Shown here: positions 12,508-14,310 of the stretch, piece after piece
Layout of the letters: the number at the start of each line of letters is the position of its first letter
Position numbering within the stretch: the first letter of the stretch is position 1
NCBI GenBank assembly: GCA_038229595.1
Contig: JBBROH010000114.1
Location: 1-14,310, forward strand
DNA length: 14,310 bases
DNA from: JBBROH01 sp038229595
Lineage (GTDB): Bacteria > Chloroflexota > Chloroflexia > QHBQ01
Reading direction: 5' to 3'
Position numbers and translations under genes: made by a program
Notes under the pieces: model-generated
Databases searched by the model: none
Seen by the model: only the letters and a program-made list of their open reading frames with translations
What the model was told of the DNA's origin: nothing

Positions 12508-14310
12508 CTAGTGCGCCGGGTGGCCGCCGTTCAGTTCGACCTCGTGTTTGTGCTTCTCGATCACCTTCTGGGCAACGTTGTTGGGAGCCTCCTCGTAGCG
12601 GGTGAAGTGCATGGTGAACACCCCCCGCCCCTGGGTGATGCTCCGCAAGTCGGCAGCGTAGTTCTGCACCTCGGCCAGCGGCGCACTAGCCTGGATCACA
12701 GTGCTACCGCCCCCGTCTGGGTTCATGCCCATCACGTGGGCGCGCTTGGTATTCAGGTCGCTCATCACGTCGCCAGAGTAGTCGTCCGGCACCGTAATCT
12801 CCATCTCGTAGACTGGCTCCAGCAGGATTGGCTGCCCGCTCATCACCCCCTGCTTGAACGCCTGGTTGGCAGCGATCTTGAACGACATCTCGCTGCTATC
12901 TACATCGTGGTAGCTGCCATTGGTCAGCACGGCCCGGATACCCGTTACCGGGTAGCCAGCCAGCACCCCCTCGTGCATAGCCTCGCGCACCCCCTTCTCG
13001 ACCGCTGGGAAGAAGTTGCGCGGCACTGTACCGCCTACCACGCGCTCGGCAAACTCGAAGTCGCCCCCATCGTGCAGTGGCTCAAGCTCAAGGATCACAT
13101 GGCCGTACTGCCCATGCCCACCGCTCTGCTTCTTGTGCTTGTACTCGGCGTGGCTCACCTTCATCTTGATCGTCTCGCGGTAGGGGATGCGGGGTAGAGA
13201 GACCGTCACCGCTACGCTGTACTTGCGCTGCAAGCGGTCGGCGGCAATGGCAATGTGGCTATCGCCCATCCCGCTGAGGATGATCTCGCCGGTCTGTGGG
13301 TCGCGACCCTGTTGCAGGCTGGGGTCTTCGTCCAGTAGGCGGTGGATTGCAGTACCCAGCTTGTCCATGTCAGCTTTGGTCTTGGGCATTACGCAAGCGG
13401 AGTAGAGCGGCTTAGGGAAGATGATGCCGTCGAGGATCAGCGGATGGTTGGGGCCGCAGAGGGTGTCGCCGGTGCTGGTGTCCGCCAGCTTGTTGATCGT
13501 ACCAATGTCGCCCGCGACGATCTCCTGGGCTGCCTCCTGCTCCTTGCCGCGCTGCACATGGAGGGTGCCAAGCCGCTCCTGCTTGCCCTTGTTCGCGTTC
13601 AGCACGGTCGCGTCGCTGTGCAAGGTGCCAGAGTAGACGCGCACATAGCTGATGTGGCCCATATATGGGTCGGAGATCGTCTTGAAGACGAGGGCGGCCA
13701 GTTCACCATTGGGGTCGGGGTGGAGGTCAACGTGGTTGCCGTTGCCGTCTTGCGCGTCAAGGTCATAGTATTCGTTGGGCGCAGGCAGCAGGTTGGTGAT
13801 CGCGTCTAGCAGTTGGCTGACCCCGATGTTGTTGAGGCCAGAGGCAACGAACAGCGGGGCGATCCGCCCATCCTTCGCGCCGTCGTGCAGGGCGTGCAGG
13901 ATTTCGTCGTCGCTGATCTCCTCGCCGTCCAGGTACTTCATGGTCAGTGCGTCGCTGCACTCGGCTACGCGCTCGATCAGTTGCTCGCGGTAGGCTTCCG
14001 CGCTGGCCCTCAGGTCTGCGGGGATGTCGCCCTCCTCGAACTTACCGTCGCCCGCCCGCCCACTCGCCTGCGCGTAGGTAAAGGCCCTCATGTGCCAGAG
14101 GTCTATCACCCCGCGAAAGAGGCTGCTGCCGCCAATCGGTATCTGCATCGGCACGATCAGTTTACCAAAGCGGTTCTGGATTTGCTCCACCGTGCGCTCG
14201 AAGTTGGCGTTGTCCCGATCCATCTTGTTAATCACAAAGATGGCAGGCAGGTTGCGTTCGCGGGCGTAGCGCACCACTATCTCGGTGCCGACCTCCACCC
14301 CAGCCACCGC
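12508..14310 (-). CDS. Elongation factor G-like GTPase (EF-G paralogue), N-terminus beyond window
   Basis: A 600-residue C-terminal portion of a translational-GTPase-family protein; the P-loop and switch regions (about 100 residues) lie outside the window. Visible: the end of the G domain with VINKMDRD (G4 motif, 26-33) and FVASGLNNIG (G5); domain II VRVYSGTLHSDATVLN; domain III LSGMGDSHIAIAADRLQRKY; domain IV SGGHGQYGHVILELEPL; domain V GDVMSDLNTKRAHVMGM. The domain III and V motifs differ from housekeeping EF-G (usually GMGELHLEI and GDVxGDLNxRRG), which points to the EF-G-like/FusA2 group found beside canonical FusA in several phyla. The role of that group is poorly defined (ribosome rescue, recycling or regulation have been suggested). 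Typical full length is about 690-700. Confidence 0.9.
   Translation of the reverse strand, partial: AVAGVEVGTEIVVRYARERNLPAIFVINKMDRDNANFERTVEQIQNRFGKLIVPMQIPIGGSSLFRGVIDLWHMRAFTYAQASGRAGDGKFEEGDIPADLRASAEAYREQLIERVAECSDALTMKYLDGEEISDDEILHALHDGAKDGRIAPLFVASGLNNIGVSQLLDAITNLLPAPNEYYDLDAQDGNGNHVDLHPDPNGELAALVFKTISDPYMGHISYVRVYSGTLHSDATVLNANKGKQERLGTLHVQRGKEQEAAQEIVAGDIGTINKLADTSTGDTLCGPNHPLILDGIIFPKPLYSACVMPKTKADMDKLGTAIHRLLDEDPSLQQGRDPQTGEIILSGMGDSHIAIAADRLQRKYSVAVTVSLPRIPYRETIKMKVSHAEYKHKKQSGGHGQYGHVILELEPLHDGGDFEFAERVVGGTVPRNFFPAVEKGVREAMHEGVLAGYPVTGIRAVLTNGSYHDVDSSEMSFKIAANQAFKQGVMSGQPILLEPVYEMEITVPDDYSGDVMSDLNTKRAHVMGMNPDGGGSTVIQASAPLAEVQNYAADLRSITQGRGVFTMHFTRYEEAPNNVAQKVIEKHKHEVELNGGHPAH

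Noticed and set aside
1..14310. Apparent abundance of CTAG / GCTAGC
   Set aside because: A by-eye count gave roughly forty CTAG, close to what about 62% GC predicts. It only shows that CTAG is not avoided here.

Overview
This is a GC-rich, densely coded bacterial segment of acyl-CoA and housekeeping genes, interrupted by two accessory inserts. The mix (archaeal/Chloroflexus-type methylmalonyl-CoA mutase large chain, paired acyl-CoA dehydrogenases, a luciferase-like monooxygenase, a double-GNAT protein, an EF-G paralogue, tnpB, GxxExxY) fits a Chloroflexota-like bacterium. Several genes have an extended -10 box a few bases before the start codon, a leaderless layout also known in Deinococcota and Actinomycetota. 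The lineage call is therefore tentative.

Layout. Minus strand, 1-3248: the N-terminal half of a methylmalonyl-CoA mutase large subunit (cut by the window edge), a multi-pass membrane protein of unknown function, and a second membrane protein with a soluble C-terminal domain. Plus strand, 3316-6443: one apparent operon holding acyl-CoA dehydrogenase 1, a four-helix membrane protein, a 66-residue basic protein and acyl-CoA dehydrogenase 2. The last two overlap by ATGA. Together with the mutase this suggests breakdown of branched or short-chain acyl-CoA and propionyl-CoA. Minus strand, 6586-7560: a tandem GNAT acetyltransferase. Plus strand, 7671-9344: a luciferase-like flavin/F420 oxidoreductase and a NagD-type HAD phosphatase with its own leaderless promoter.

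Accessory part. At 9328-9929 a GxxExxY-family PD-(D/E)XK nuclease-like gene, broken by one in-frame TAG, lies between perfect 34-bp inverted repeats built from AGCGGAT heptamers. A third, diverged copy sits inside the left end. The left repeat encodes the last codons and stop of the HAD gene. The next gene (9941-10609) looks like a RecB/Cas4-type PD-(D/E)XK protein with an altered catalytic motif. After it comes an IS200/IS605-type element carrying only tnpB, with intact RuvC and zinc residues and a right-end hairpin typical of an omega RNA (about 10684-11960).

Right end: ridA (plus strand) converges on an EF-G-like GTPase (minus strand, truncated by the window edge), with an intrinsic terminator between them. 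The most interesting unexplained object is the inverted-repeat GxxExxY cassette. I saw no tRNA, rRNA or CRISPR array.
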